A stretch of 64,000 nt of DNA from Ustulina deusta. Its lineage: Eukaryota; Ascomycota; Sordariomycetes; Xylariales; Xylariaceae. The stretch is taken from assembly GCA_023159155.1 (NCBI GenBank), contig JAJNNX010000044.1, positions 62,001 through 126,000 on the forward strand, in the 5' to 3' direction. Under the pieces are notes generated by a model, which made no database searches, was not told the origin of the DNA, and saw only the letters and a list, made by a program, of their open reading frames with translations. Position numbers and translations under genes: made by a program. Shown here one piece after another: positions 12,404-23,200 of the stretch (position 1 is its first letter; each line of letters opens with the position of its first letter).

Positions 12404-15012
12404 ATGCCCACCTTCCACCAATACCTAGCCAGGCCTCTGGCGCGGAGGGAGTCCGCTGGTGGCGATGACCAAGTCGATCCTCAGGCTGAGACCGGGAGCA
12501 TGTTGCCTGCAACGTCATCGCCGCCCGACCAGTTAGACCACAGTCATCTTCGTCGGCGGTGTCGTTCGCCTTGTCCTCTTCTACAGTCACTACCTAGAAA
12601 ACAGTCCGAGGAGAGCATCAGAACCGAGCTGTGCGAAGGTCCTGTTCTCGATAGTCCTTCTCCTTCTCCTCTTCTCCCGCTTGCCCAGACCCCCGAACAT
12701 GACAACAGCTCGAGCTCGGCCGCCTGTCTCGATCGTGCCGCCCTGATCGAAAGATTGAAGAGAGGGGAAAGCCCAACGTGGATCCCCCACCGACATGTTC
12801 GTCGAGTCCCCTCCGCCTGCATCTCGCGTCTCTATTTCTTCGTCATGAAGCCCGTCGGATGCCTTACTAACGGGCCGTCTTTCGCTAACAGTTCGAGTCG
12901 ATATGGAGCCAACAAGAGCCGCCTATGTCTCCTACTCGATGCCCGACGCGTACTACTACTCCCAGCACCAACACCGCCACCTCGCCAGCTCTGTTACCGC
13001 CCCCGACGATAACCCCGGAAAAAGACAGGACTACATTAGACGACGAGAGGTGTCAGGATGGGATGAGGATCGAGAGACCCCGATCAGCCCTGCACAGTGG
13101 TAATTTCACACACGATGAGCCATCTCTAGACGCGAGCCACCCTCAACGCCAACCTCATGCTCCAACAAGACAAGAGCCGACTGATGATGACCTATCGTGG
13201 ATCACCACTTCGCCCCCGAGGGACTTCAGGGTGAATTTCGAGAGGAGACAGCCCCAACCCGTGCGATCCGATGAGGTGCGGTCTACGCTCTCCTCTCTAT
13301 CCTCCTCTGCTTCAACGAGCTTCGTCTACAAGCCACCAACTAGTCCCTTGTTTCAGTCAGAGAGCAATGACGACGTTGGTCTAGTTTATCCCATCGACGA
13401 CACCGATCTCGACTCTGGTCTTCGTCGCCGGCATACTGTTGCGTCATCTCTTTCAGGTTCCTATTCCTATGGACATTCCCCAAGTCCACTACGGAGACAA
13501 AGTCCGTCACTCCGCCAAGAGAAGACTTTCCCCTACCAGGCGCATCAACCTCGGCGATCCCTCACTATGACATCCAGTATCTCGATGCCCGGGTCTTCCC
13601 CTCAAACACCAGCTTTTCTTCACTCCCGCCGGCCCTCCATTGGTTCTGACGTCTCTCCACTTCAGCATGCATCCATGGTCGGGTCTTATGAAGAAAGCAT
13701 ATTACGCGGTCGAATGTCGACGACGCCATCGAGACCTCTCGATTTCCTGGCTCAGATTGGCGTCCTCGGCTTGGGCAAGTGCAAATCAAGCCTTCGGTGT
13801 CCTCCTCACGTGACCTTACCATTTCCCGCCGTCTTTTACAGTTATGCCAACTCATCACATGGTCGGTCCAAGGAGGACGATGGTCCGAGTCCATACGTGG
13901 GGCAGATCGATTTGGAGAATGGTCTGCCAAATCAGGGGGATGATGTTAGATCGAAAAGGAAACAGCAGAGTAGGGCTGTAGAAAGGAGAATGACAGAGGC
14001 GGGTACGATGGATGGTAATTATGCTGAAGCGGTTACGCCCGGTCGTAAAGCCCGGAAAGCTAAACGCAGTTCTGGGTCGCCGCGAGCACCTCCTGGCGGA
14101 AGTTACCGGATCCCTGAGAAGGGGCAAATCCAGATAATTCTCAAGAATCCGAATAAGACAGCAGTCAAGTTATTCTTGGTTCCATATGATTTGGCCGGGA
14201 TGGAACCGGGCACCAAGACGTTCGTGCGGCAACGCAGCTATTCCAACGGGCCGATTATTGACAATATGCCTGACTTGAAAGGTAATTCGTCCCCTGATCG
14301 TCCTATTCTGAGGTATCTCGTTCATCTACATATATGTTGCCTCTCACGGGGTCGCTTCTATTTGTACAAAAATATTCGGGTCGTGTTTGCAAATCGCGTA
14401 CCCGACGGAAAAGAGAAACTTCGAAATGAAATCACGCTTCCCGAGCCTAGGTTCACCCCATACAAGGCCATACGGGTAATGCACCCGCCATCGTCTAGTG
14501 GCAAGGGGCCTGGTGCTAGTCTAGCGGCCGACACGGCTCTCAGAAGGCGGAGCTCCGGGTTTTATTTTGGCGGAGCAGGCCGTGCGTTTGATATGGCCGA
14601 GGGTTTTGCGATGCCGAGCCTACCGGATCATAACTTCCCATATGGCCTTGCCGAGGACCACACCCCGATAGAGCCCATACCATTGAGAGTCCCAGTAGGC
14701 CAGACAAGAAGACCGATAGAGGATGGGAACGGCCTCTTGAGGGCTCAGAATCTGCACTCCCCTGGGTCGTCCCACTCGACAATCCAGGACTCCAGCAACA
14801 TGTCGAACTGGGGCGGCTATGATGGCCAGATTGATAAGTATAATAAACTAAACAAGGGGGATATCGGATATGGCGGTAACCTATTTGCCGGTCTCATCAA
14901 TGGCAACCCAGTTATCGCCGAGAGTCTACTCTCACAGCGCCTAAGGTCTCTGGGGGTTGAGAAACCCGGCCAAGGAGAATGGGAGGAGCTCCCTAGACCG
15001 TCAGAGGAATAG
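12404..15012 (+). CDS. Atos-family protein (DUF4210 plus chromosome-segregation domain)
   Basis: Two exons, 12404-12796 and 12892-15012, with a 95-bp intron (GTTCGT donor, ACTAAC branch, CTAACAG acceptor), give 837 residues. The first ~390 residues are Ser/Pro-rich and probably disordered. The DUF4210-like block spans about residues 393-450 (GSYEESILRGRMST, then FLAQIGVLGLGKCKSSLRCP). A linker ends in SYRIPEKGQIQIILKNPNKT, and a second conserved block at about 600-645 contains ILRYLVHLHICCLSRGRFYLY. Family knowledge: this arrangement defines the Atos family (animal Atossa/FAM214; a fission yeast member is linked to meiotic chromosome segregation). A transcriptional or meiotic role here is inference. 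The start is the first in-frame ATG upstream of the Ser/Pro-rich region. The conserved second exon is uninterrupted. Confidence 0.88.
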
Positions 15013-18000
15013 ATAGGTTTGTATTCCGATCTCTAACCGAGGTGTATAAAAGTATAGGGTCGCCGCCAATTGTAGATAGAGAGAGGGTCATGCCCGTAAA
15101 CACAATATTCACCCCGCTGTTCTAATACACATACTCCTTGGCTAGCAATTCTTATTGTGATAAATATGTACGCATAGTTCTTACCACCACAGTATCTTCG
15201 ATGATGTAGCTCTACCTAACCCCGCATGTTATTTATTCAAGACCGCAAAGAATTTGCTATAGTCCCCGATTCGTTCAGAACCTTTAATATTCAGGTCTCA
15301 TGCTGTGGGAAATCTTTCATCCAGTATGTAGTGAAACATCAATAACTGGTTTTCCCTCTAGATAAACAAACCTATTCACCAGGGATGAAGGAGGTGGAAC
15401 GGTAAATTATAGATAAATTTCTTAACCCAAAAAAGACCAACGGGAAATGAGTGATAAATGTTCTGGGTGAGGTGTTCCCCGGGGTTCAGGGCTGTCCAAG
15501 GATGGGAATCATTTCTTCTTTATTGGTTGTTCAACGATATAGAAAAATGCTGCTGTTATATCCTAGAAATACTACGACTTGCCTACCTACTTATGAAACA
15601 CAAAGTAAACTTAAGAAATCAACTTTGAAGCTATGAAATGCATCAAGTATTTCTTATTATATTAAACCTTTATCATTCAGGTTTTATTCTTTTGCTATTC
15701 TTAGGAATAATGAGCAAATGAAGCCGTTCTTTGCTAATTAAGTATTGGTGAACTAAGAAATATTTTATGGTTTAGTGTTGTTCAAACTAGAGGGTAGTTA
15801 TACTATACGGATTAGAGATAATTACGGGAGGTCGCTATTGCGTTACTCAATGTTACTATATACTACCATTTAACCCTTTTGAAGTGTTACAGTACGTACC
15901 TATATAACATTTGCAGACAGGTCAAGCGCCCTACTTGACTACGTTCTAGTTTTGGTAGTGTTACGGTATAGCGATGCAACTCCGTTCCGCGACACGAAGT
16001 AAATATAACCAACCAAGTTCGAAACGTGAAGATTTTCTTTGATTCATATGTCGTTCGGACTTAGCATCAATGCCTTGGGCTACTCATGAAAGAGAATCAG
16101 AAAAAGGGAATGGGATGTGAGACTCCCTGCTAGCGCCTATGTTTAGTTGAAATACCCTTTCCTTGAACAGGTTGTGAGACGATGTTGTTAAAAATTATCG
16201 AGTAGCTGAGAAATAAAGTCGAATGCTTTGGAGTGTTGTGATATTGTGTCGTTTGATTATCATGGAGGGTGGCCTGGAGTATTCGTCTTCTAGTATGTCT
16301 TTCCCAAGGTGTCAGTCACTATTGTCTAGGTTGAAAACACCATCTCTTGTTCGGCGCTTCCTACGATAGCCTGCTTTGCGCAAACACTCCCCCTTGCGAT
16401 AGAGTCCTCCTCACACCACCACTCCCTGTACACCCATCCACCTCCCTTGCGACGTTTAAACATCACGACTGCATTTGATTGCTTCAGTGAGCTGTCGAGG
16501 ATGATTCGCCTATGCCTTTGGAATAGAGCGACACTGGCTGGGTGCAATCACCGGCATGCAGTCCCTCTAGGGGAGCTATGTATCATCCATCCGACTCGGC
16601 GTCCGACATATTGTTTCGGGTTGAGGACGAGTGGGCATGGTCACGTTATTCAAATTTTTCATATGTCGACAGCCAGTTGTTCAGGTTGCTCATTGCGGTG
16701 GATGAGTCCAACACGTGTCAAAACTCAATAGAGGTTATACCGTCTGCTTGAAACACCAGACAAAGTCACGTATGTCCAGGCGTTGCTCCCATCCATGCCA
16801 CCCGATTACAAGCAACATGAGCATGGAAAGATATTCCGAATAATCTAAGCAGGTGTATTCATATAGCACTTGAGAACTCCCCTGGCGACAGACAGGACGT
16901 CTATAATGACCTTAATCGCCTAGCCTTAGAGGAGCGTTTTGACAAGTATTCAGGTCTCGATCGGATCTCCGTGTACAATAACATGGATCAAGGGGACTGT
17001 GGTGCCACTAGTAAACTGATCTGCCGTTTGGAAGTAGCGGAATGGATAATGGTGGTGAGAAGGCGATAGAAAACCTTTACCCTCCTGGTATTGGTCTTTC
17101 TTATACCGACGTATGCGGATGCTATCAATGCTACTGTTCTACCTTCTTCGTGCTCCACGTTGAGAACTCGATCCTGGTGAAAGAGAAACGTGTGGCCAGA
17201 GATACGTGGTGCGACGACTCTGTTACTAGTACAGTATTAGCTCGGCTATCCTCGTCTATCCTCGTCTACATTATGAGAGTACTTTACTGAGGGAGCGAGA
17301 GGCGACCATGATCATATGCTTCACTACTAGCATGATGAATTTTAACTAGATACATGATACTGGCCCGTGATAAGGACCGGATAGCTTCTCTCAGCATATC
17401 TCAACACATGATTCGGTGATATCTATCGACTCGAATGGTCGAAAATACTAGCTCAGGGGTGTCACAGACAATAACACTGCAAGAAAGAGTCTGGAGAAGC
17501 AAGAAGAGTAAAAGAAAATAAAAAGGGAAAAACTGAGTTTCTAAACTATTAGTTAGAGGTGAGGCCATGAAGCGTGTATGATCTGACCTATACGTGCCCC
17601 CTCATCAGGAAACCAGTTCCGGCGCCGACAAGACGCCCGAGTGCGCACTTATTAGCAGCAATCCCTAGGCTAGTTATTATTAATATGCCTGGAATAAAGC
17701 CTTTACAGAAGGCTACGGCCGTGAAGTAGATCGATCCAAGTTACGTTGAGAGAACGAATAGTCATGGTCATGGGTTCTAGGGTTTCTCCTGACATATGAC
17801 TAACCTAGGAAACGCCTTGCTAGAGCTATAGCCCTGCCTTTCTGATTCTATTGAGTGTATTGTTATTAACCACCGACCATACAGACTCTGTCGCTACCTA
17901 GCGTGACTGGATTCATCTACCCAAGTATTCCCTCGGCTCCCTTTCCGTGTTCGCAAATGATATACCGAGGTCTCGATACCCTCACTGGTGTTGACGATTT

Positions 18001-18078
18001 GATATTAACTCCTGGTACTGTTCCTTTCTCATCTGCCTGCCTAAGTTAGTTAGCCCTCGCGGGCCGGATAGCGGCAGC
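15013..18078. other. intergenic region with gene relics
   Basis: About 3 kb of relatively AT-rich DNA between convergent genes. It contains the degraded TPR-like stretch at 16560-17070 and a short hydrophobic frame at 17588-17741 on the minus strand. Otherwise no gene is supported. Confidence 0.6.
16560..17070 (+). pseudogene. degraded TPR-array (kinesin-light-chain-like) fragment
   Basis: Three protein-like pieces follow one another in different frames. Around 16575-16710 a frame reads YHPSDSASDILF then WSRYSNFSYVDSQLFRLLIA. Around 16742-16845 another reads RLLETPDKVTYVQALL. From about 16821 a third reads IALENSPGDRQDVYNDLNRL then ALEERFDKYSGLDRIS. These follow the rhythm of fungal TPR repeats (x-P-x-D-H-x-D-R-x-x-x-L-N-x-L, then R-Y/F-x-K-x-G-x-x-D-x-L). 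Family knowledge: such repeats form the C-terminal arrays of fungal NLR-like and CHAT-containing proteins. No N-terminal domain is visible, the frame changes at least once near 16840, and there are stops, so this is a relic. The assignment rests on pattern recognition only. Confidence 0.45.
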
Positions 18079-19809
18079 TCATAACCCCATATTAGCGGGA
18101 CAGGATCGTACCCTCTTGTGAGTATCTAAGATCGCGTCCTCTTTTCCGGACCTGAATAGTGCGAACTGCAGACTCTTTCTCTTCACCAGGGTATCGAAGA
18201 AGTGATCAGCCATCTCCTTGCGCTGCATCGCCCGCTTTTTGGTGACATCTAGCGTCTCACCAACGTTCCAACGCTTCTTGCTGTTCTCCTCCTCCCCCTT
18301 CCTCCTCCCGAAACTTTTTCTTGCTTTCTTCATTCTGTTCCTGGCGCTTTTCTTCATTATATCGTGCCACTTGCGCCGCCGGACCTTAGAACGGGTGAGT
18401 TTGGCTGTAGACACAGGCCTCCCCACCAGTTCAAACCGGGCCTTAGTTTTGAAACACACTCTCTTGGCCCATCTCCTGAGTTTCAGCTTCTGTAAGCGCT
18501 GGGACAAAGTGTTAGATGAGTCATTCGAGGAATTCAATGCGAGGAGTTGGATCCAAGATGCAGGGCGCGACAGTGGTCTCTCTCTGACTTCATGAATGGT
18601 AGACCAAGCACCGTCTCTATCGGATGCACTGGTCCGCCTTATCGCTGTCAGCATCGTTCGATCCGTATCTACACTAGGATGTAGACGATCTACCGAGCTG
18701 GCATTTCTGCGTTCGAGTTGATAATCATTATCATCATCGGACGTGCTCGAAGTGTTCGGAGTGTTCGGTCGTTTGTAGCTCATGAAGCTGACTTCAAGTT
18801 GGGAAGAAATGGTGTCCTCATTTTCTAAGATCGGTACCGTAAGCTCGCTATTCGACGATGGCTTCTGATGTGGTTCTGCCCGGTGAATAATGCTGGACCT
18901 GCGCCGCGACTGAGCTATGTACGAGCCTGCTGGGTGTGTACCGTCTTCAGGTAGGTTGGCGAAAGGAGAGGTTTCGAGGTTGTAGCTTTGACCACCCATT
19001 GCGTAGTTCGGAGTAACGTTGCCGATAGCCAAGGCGGCCGAGGTCTTTCCCCCAGCATCGTCGCTGGCGGATGCTTCGTTTATATCCATGCTGGACAGGT
19101 GCCACGAGCTCTGGGAAGGATACCGGCCAAAGCGCCGATACTCAGCGAAGGAAGTAATCGTGTGGGTGATGGCCGGTTCTGGTGAACAATAACCAGAAAC
19201 CGGAGAACGCATGCCCTCGGATGGGTAGGAAGACGAGGTGGAGCAATTTCTCTTGCAGTTGTCGATTGTCTCTGCAGACTTTTGGGTGGGATACTCATCT
19301 CGGCTCTCCATCTCATGAATTTCTGTACTTGAGAGGCTGAAAGAACGAGCCTTTTGCTTTTGACCCATCTGTCGCGCGACTTGGCCGAAGACGTCTGGCG
19401 TAAGGTACGGCGGGGGTTCGGTGCTACTGGTTGTAGTATTCTTCGATATGGGCTCGAACATGCCACCTTGCCGTAGTGGAATTGCTTCAACTGGAGTGGT
19501 GAGGTCTTGACCCTCATGGTCATACGAGTACCTGAATTCTGTGTCTGGCCGTACATTTTCACGTCGAGATGCCAGCAGCGGCAGGTCATCGGCGACTTCG
19601 CTGCGGTCATCCGCATCTCGTATACTCCGACGATTCTCGGGCTTCTCGAACAAGGTTGAAAAGACCGAAGATAGATTGGCCCTCCGACGCGGCCCTAGCT
19701 GACCGATGTGGAATGTAAGGGATTTGGACTGGTCGGTGGGCGCCTCATCTTCAGACTTGTCACGGGTGAAGCCTCGACTTGGTAGGGACCATCGATGTAA
19801 CAGTGACAT
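18079..19809 (-). CDS. conserved fungal hypothetical protein with basic C-terminal tail
   Basis: A single exon of 576 codons starting MSLLHRWSLPSR. Residues up to about 440 are Ser/Thr/Pro-rich with many RRxS sites and no recognisable fold. From about residue 440 the protein is strongly basic: LQKLKLRRWAKRVCFKTKAR is followed by KKSARNRMKKARKSFGRRKG, which could act as nuclear localisation signals. A last helical stretch runs from MADHFFDTLVKRKS. I do not recognise a family. The uninterrupted frame and biased composition support a real gene. It lies in tandem downstream of listerin, 465 bp away, so it has its own promoter in that gap. Confidence 0.7.
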   Translation of the reverse strand: MSLLHRWSLPSRGFTRDKSEDEAPTDQSKSLTFHIGQLGPRRRANLSSVFSTLFEKPENRRSIRDADDRSEVADDLPLLASRRENVRPDTEFRYSYDHEGQDLTTPVEAIPLRQGGMFEPISKNTTTSSTEPPPYLTPDVFGQVARQMGQKQKARSFSLSSTEIHEMESRDEYPTQKSAETIDNCKRNCSTSSSYPSEGMRSPVSGYCSPEPAITHTITSFAEYRRFGRYPSQSSWHLSSMDINEASASDDAGGKTSAALAIGNVTPNYAMGGQSYNLETSPFANLPEDGTHPAGSYIAQSRRRSSIIHRAEPHQKPSSNSELTVPILENEDTISSQLEVSFMSYKRPNTPNTSSTSDDDNDYQLERRNASSVDRLHPSVDTDRTMLTAIRRTSASDRDGAWSTIHEVRERPLSRPASWIQLLALNSSNDSSNTLSQRLQKLKLRRWAKRVCFKTKARFELVGRPVSTAKLTRSKVRRRKWHDIMKKSARNRMKKARKSFGRRKGEEENSKKRWNVGETLDVTKKRAMQRKEMADHFFDTLVKRKSLQFALFRSGKEDAILDTHKRVRSCPANMGL

Positions 19810-20274
19810 GGTCGCTATGATTTCATAAAGTCTGTTTTAATGCAAGCAATGTGTCATCAAGAAATTTGTGTCAGAAATAGCGAATACACGAGCAATATGG
19901 AGACGTGAGTAACACAAATACACCGATGAAATTTGACAGCCAAGACGAAACGACGCCAGCAAGCAAGCCAGCGATGGAGTTTTCCCCAGTTCAACCGTTC
20001 TGTGATGGCAAGAGCTGTCATGGCCATACTCGTTGCTGACATCATGACTTCCCTTCCACCTGCCTGCATTTCTAGCAAGTGGCTCGCAAGCAACAGTGGG
20101 AGACGACTTCCAGGTGCTACTACTATTCGACAAGAAATATCAGCCTGGGCACCTAGATAGATAGCTTGAGACCAATAACCGGCATAGTGTTCTATTACCA
20201 AAACGTATAGGTCCATCAAACTGGTCACATAGTCGATAACGAGCAAACCTATTGCACCGATCCGACTAATCTAT
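19810..20274. promoter_or_regulatory. short gap: listerin 3' end and promoter of the downstream gene
   Basis: The 465 bp between two tandem minus-strand genes should hold the listerin 3' untranslated region and the promoter of the 576-residue protein. Open frames of 98 and 129 codons here have no protein-like features, and I treat them as chance. Confidence 0.45.
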
Positions 20275-23200
20275 TTAGGCACCAGAACCGCCCCTTCGTA
20301 CCCTCGTGTCGGCACCCAAGTAATCGATCGGATTGCGGCACAGCGGACATGTGTTTTGGTTGCTGCTCTGGAACCATTTGTAAAGACAGGTGCGATGGAA
20401 CAGATTTTTGCATGTATGGCATCGTTTGTCAGGCATCTTCTTGTCGGTACTGATAATGCTGTAGCAAATGGCACATTCGGTCTGGCCCTTGAGAGCGCCG
20501 ATGACGTTGCGTCGAAATGTGGTGAGTCCATCTATGACGCTCCCGCCCTAATTTGCATATGTCAGCTTGGTATCGAAGTACCTTCATGGAAGAAGGAGGA
20601 AAGGTAGGGACGGACCGAGAACGTGATGACCCCTTGTGTCGTCAGGATCCAGCTCTTCCACTTCCTCTCATCCACCGCGACGCGGTTAATCCCGACTACC
20701 GTGACGGCGTCAAGTGGAAACCCGGGAGGTATGCGAATAGCGATCGAGGCATTGAGATCGTCTACTTCGTACCCGGCAATAACTTCCCTCGCTGCTCGAC
20801 TAACCTTCACAATTAGCTCCTTCTCGTCGCCTGCCGGCGCTTCTTGGCTCTCATTCCACTTTACTACGTCATCCAATGCTTCGGAGATGATAATCGGAGA
20901 AAAATATCTTGCCATCCATCCTTCCACAGCAATCTTCGTCTGCTTTGAGCGACAGCCGATAAACCAGGTCTTAAAAAGTCCTGGCACAAACTTTAATACC
21001 AAGTAGTATAAGTGTATGAAGAGCCACTGCATATTCTTCTCTTCCGATTCCGATTCGGCCAATTTTAAATCGTAATGTCGGATATTTTCTGCCGTGAACC
21101 CTGCTCGGTCTAAGTTCAGCCCATGAGCTGCTGAGTGACCTAGCGCATCAAAAGTGAGGTCCAACAAAGGGCCGATATAATTCCCAGCCTTGAGATTTTC
21201 AGCGTAGTCGCCGCGCACTTTAAAAGATGCAGCTTGAAAAGCATCAAAGACTAAGTGCCAAGATAGGAGGTACGAGCGGACAGGGGTCGGGAATTGGGCT
21301 ATCATATCATCAGGATACGAATCCAACTTGGGCGCATCAAGAAGAAGTGATAAGAGCTCATCAGGGAGTTGTGCATCTTGTTTTTCTAAGAGAACGTCGA
21401 CAGAGAGCTTCTCTTGCACAGCTGGAAGTGCCTTGTTCAATATACTAAACGCTGCTGTTTGAATGGCGCGAGATTCACTAGCCACTAATCCGTAAAGCTC
21501 CGGGAGATCGTCATACTGTTGGAGGGGTAATTTTTCAATCTGCCTGCAGAGGATAGCGTCTACTATTTCAAGGGGCTGAGTGTGCTTCTCTCTAGGCAGC
21601 TTTAGCAGTTCGATTAGTGCAGCCGACTTTCTCCCCATCGAAGTCTCTAGAATATCAACTAGATCATCGTTTGGCTCCTCCAACGATTGAAGAATAGCCA
21701 TAAGTCGTAATGATGCATGAATCTCTGGCAGGCGAGCGTCAAGCGGCTGAGGAGAAGGTTTCGTCCAGAGATAAATGCAAAAGTCGATAGCTTTCTCCCA
21801 GTAGGGCCCGTACACATCTTTGATGCAAGGTAGAAGGCGCTGCAAGCAACAGCAGGTCTGTGTAGCGAATGCATTGTCAAAATCTTCCGGCGTATCTAGC
21901 CAAGAAGCTATCTGCCTGACAGCAAATACCAGCCTGTTGTTCGCAACTGGTATCTCGCTAATATCATATACTTGCATGCAAAGGTTGAGCAAAATAAGGG
22001 TGATCAAACTCTTTTCGTGGCCGAGCTTAGCTCCAGAAATATCGCTCACCAAGCGATTACAGAAATTGTTAATATTTCTTGAGGTTGAAATGGTCTCGCC
22101 GAGCCCACCTAACATTGCAGCTGCTGGATATATTGTTGAAGGAGATGACTTAAGACAGTCCGTGTCGGCCAACCACTGCTCCCCGCTCGATGGGAAACCG
22201 TGTCGCACTGTCAGTACCTGAAGGATATTATGCATAGATCGGGCGGAATAAAAACCTAAAGGTGATAATGTCCGGGATGCTTCAGTTAATCTTGTAATGA
22301 TCGCGTGCACCAGTTGCGCTTCCTCGGCTCCTGATCCGTCGCGCCACCCTTGAGCACAATCGGCTATCTTAACAATGTACTTTTGAGTGGAAGCAGCTAG
22401 ACTCTCTAGATCTGATAGATTGTCGTGGGAGGACAGCGAACGCCAGACACCGTTTTCCCCCATCATGGTTAGTTGGTCTGCTGCGAGCTCGACTGTCAAG
22501 CTTAGATTTATGACTAAATCGATTTTAATGGACAAGTCCGTGAGATCGAAGTTGAAGCCAGAACATATAAGTTTAGCAATGTATAGGGCCATGCGGCCAG
22601 GTATGGAACAGCCTCGAGCATCCCGCTGTATATTTATATTCGTGTCCCGAGATTGGCCCGTTGCTAGAAAACATGAGCCGCCAAGGCTATTCGTAAGTGC
22701 TAAAGAGGGATTCGGGGTATCCTGCAAAAGTATTGATACCTGTTGCCACCACGTTTCAGAATTTGGTAGAAGGGCCAAAAGGCCTGCACTGGCGTCTCCA
22801 TCCTGTGCAGATTCTTGGAGCGTTTCTTGCGCTTGCATGGCTTGTTGAACAAGGGTGTCGACCCTGCAGAGAAGTCAGATTTGACGATAGTAGTATAGTG
22901 GGATGACACATACGAGAGTGAGGTTGGACTCGCACTATTTATGTTTTGATAGATGAGTATGTGAGCATTCGTGGTTCCGCTTGATGGATTATCCAGGAGG
23001 CCTTGCAATGTCGCCGCCTCAGGACTGTGTCCTTTCTCTGAGAGGCTCAGCAGGCTAGTCATTAGTTCCATGTGAACTTCTTCGTCTCGTGTCAATAATT
23101 CTGGCTTTTTCTCTGCAATGATCTGCAGTCCCCTGAGAGCGCCTTCGTTGGGCTCGCCTAAGGGGTTCTTTATGCGACCTGTAAGTTCCTTGACAAGCCT

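Noticed and set aside
19837..20246. Open frames of 98 and 129 codons in the gap below listerin
   Set aside because: They overlap each other in different frames and show no protein-like pattern.
22700..22914. Apparent frameshift in listerin between two long frames
   Set aside because: A 50-bp intron (22864-22913) with GTATGT donor, CTGAC branch and TGCAG acceptor joins the frames exactly and gives the expected listerin sequence.
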